From Acidobacteriota bacterium (GTDB lineage: Bacteria > Acidobacteriota > Vicinamibacteria > Vicinamibacterales > UBA823): a stretch of 8,314 bases of DNA. The stretch lies in the NCBI GenBank assembly GCA_003509065.1, contig DODG01000034.1, positions 1 to 8,314 on the forward strand. Reading direction: 5' to 3'. The number at the start of each line of letters is the position of its first letter. Within the stretch, counting starts at the first letter, position 1. A model generated the notes under the pieces. That model was not told where the DNA came from and did not search any database. It saw nothing but the letters and a program-made list of their open reading frames with translations. Both the position numbers and the translations under genes were made by a program. This document shows positions 7,311-8,314 of the stretch, piece after piece.

Positions 7311-8314
7311 TCATGCGCCAACCGCCGTTTCGAACTTTTCGATCCGTATTGCGGTAGCCTTGAAGTCAGCTGTTCCAGATTTCTTGTCCCATACGGGATT
7401 TGTCAACTTATTAGTCTCAGCTTCGTCGGGAAAATGAAATGTCGTGAACGCCAAGCCAGGCCGTAAATCACCTGTGTAGCGAACAGTCATCTTAATCTCG
7501 CCACGACGTGAAAAGACTCGCACCTTCTCACCATTGGCTACGTCCCATCGCCGACCATCAGATTCACAAATATCAAGCGTCTCAGCATGCCTGATGGGCG
7601 ACTGGAAACCGCCACTCTGCACGCCGGTGTTGTATGAATCTAGCCGGCGACCAGTCGTGAGACGGATCGGATATTCGTTGGTTAATTCATCCGCCGGCGG
7701 TGTGTGTTCGACGACACTAAATGGCGCCAATGGACCTTCCACTGGACGCTTCCACAGACGGCCATGCAAGTATGAACTCCCTAAGCTTTGTTCGTCTGGA
7801 CACGGCCACTGGATACCGCCGAGTTCTTCAAGTCTCTGGTAACTCATACCTCCATGCATTGGAGACAAGCGTCTCACTTCATTCCAAATATCTTCAGCGG
7901 TTGGATGACCCCAGTCGTGTCCAAATCTTCTCGCCAACTCACATAAGATTTCGATGTCATCACGCGCCTCACCAGGAGGGTCAAGTGCCTTACGGACACG
8001 TTGCACACGACGCTCACTACTAGTCACCGTGCCTTCGGTCTCCGCCCACCCTGCCGCTGCTGGCAGCACAACGTCTGCAAGTTCGGCGGTTTTCGTCAAG
8101 AAAATATCTTGGACAACAAGATGATCTAGTCCTTGCATTAAGTGAATGGCGTGTGGGGCATTCGCTTCTGATTGTGCAGGGTTTTCGCCGATAACGTAGA
8201 GACTTCGGAGATCACCTCGTTCCATCGCTTCGAACATCAATGTCAAATGCCAACCATTCTTTGGTGGAATGGCACAGTTCCAAGCCTGCTCAAACTTTCG
8301 ACGCAGTGCATCAT
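7311..8314 (-). CDS. Molybdopterin oxidoreductase, formate dehydrogenase alpha catalytic subunit (C-terminal part, cut by window edge)
   Basis: Catalytic subunit that would oxidise formate to CO2 at a bis-molybdopterin-guanine-dinucleotide site. The frame is open to 8312 without a start, so the visible 333 residues are the C-terminal part. The first residues (DALRRKFEQAW, then CAIPPKNGW) already match the family, so the TTG at 8246 is not the start. Recognisable blocks, counted from 8312: LYVIGENPAQSEAN (38-51), FLTKTAELADVVLPAAAGWAETEGT (71-95, a molybdopterin-oxidoreductase hallmark), SSERRVQRVRKAL (98-110), then the C-terminal dinucleotide-binding domain with LTTGRRLDSYNTGVQSGG (218-235) and PGLAFTTFHFPDEAETN (285-301). 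The LTTGRRLDSYNTGVQ and HFPDE(A)(E)TN blocks are typical of NAD-linked formate dehydrogenases. The active-site Sec/Cys, the His-Arg pair and any N-terminal Fe4S4 domain lie outside the window. The specificity call rests on similarity and on the neighbouring diaphorase and Fe-S genes. Confidence 0.88.
   Translation of the reverse strand, partial: DALRRKFEQAWNCAIPPKNGWHLTLMFEAMERGDLRSLYVIGENPAQSEANAPHAIHLMQGLDHLVVQDIFLTKTAELADVVLPAAAGWAETEGTVTSSERRVQRVRKALDPPGEARDDIEILCELARRFGHDWGHPTAEDIWNEVRRLSPMHGGMSYQRLEELGGIQWPCPDEQSLGSSYLHGRLWKRPVEGPLAPFSVVEHTPPADELTNEYPIRLTTGRRLDSYNTGVQSGGFQSPIRHAETLDICESDGRRWDVANGEKVRVFSRRGEIKMTVRYTGDLRPGLAFTTFHFPDEAETNKLTNPVWDKKSGTADFKATAIRIEKFETAVGA

Noticed and set aside
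7301..7321. TTG start at 7321 for the NuoE-NuoF fusion
   Set aside because: No Shine-Dalgarno sequence precedes it, it overlaps the previous stop codon, and the ATG at 7300 gives a family-like N-terminus.
8244..8246. TTG at 8246 as the start of the molybdopterin oxidoreductase
   Set aside because: Family-like coding sequence continues in frame upstream to the window edge, so the gene is simply truncated by the window.
1..8314. Search for tRNA/rRNA genes, CRISPR repeats, insertion sequences and transposases
   Set aside because: No cloverleaf, regularly spaced repeat, terminal inverted repeat with a transposase, or rRNA-like sequence was seen; coding genes fill nearly the whole window.

Overview
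The window holds six protein-coding genes. Five are packed head to tail on the minus strand (8314 down to 1369), and one on the plus strand (17-1294) converges on them. No RNA gene, mobile element or CRISPR array was seen. Base composition is moderate. The AbgB-like exported M20 hydrolase, the divergent Nramp-like carrier, the DUF362 protein and the NAD-linked formate dehydrogenase suggest a free-living bacterium; an acidobacterial-type heterotroph is a guess from gene content only.

Minus strand, in transcription order. (1) The last 333 residues of a molybdopterin oxidoreductase of the formate dehydrogenase alpha family, cut by the window edge. (2) A NuoE-NuoF fusion, the NAD/FMN diaphorase subunit. 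(3) A 307-311 residue iron-sulfur protein equal to the N-terminal electron-transfer part of an FdsA/NuoG-type alpha subunit, ending just after a CPYCGVGC [4Fe-4S] motif. (4) A 504-residue Nramp-like membrane carrier without the canonical metal-ligand motifs. (5) An exported M20-family amidohydrolase resembling AbgB. Gaps are 4-32 nt, or a short overlap for the GTG start of gene 3, so one transcript is plausible.

Genes 1-3 together should make a cytoplasmic NAD-dependent formate dehydrogenase: formate oxidised at molybdenum, electrons passed through Fe-S centres to FMN, then to NAD+. The usual alpha polypeptide appears split, with its Fe-S portion encoded after the diaphorase gene. Genes 4 and 5 look like a transporter plus a periplasmic hydrolase; why they follow a formate dehydrogenase is unclear.

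Plus strand: a DUF362 protein of unknown function. The 74-nt convergent gap (1295-1368) holds two adjacent small hairpins that may serve as a weak bidirectional terminator. Every intergenic gap is under 100 nt, so no long gene-free stretch exists.
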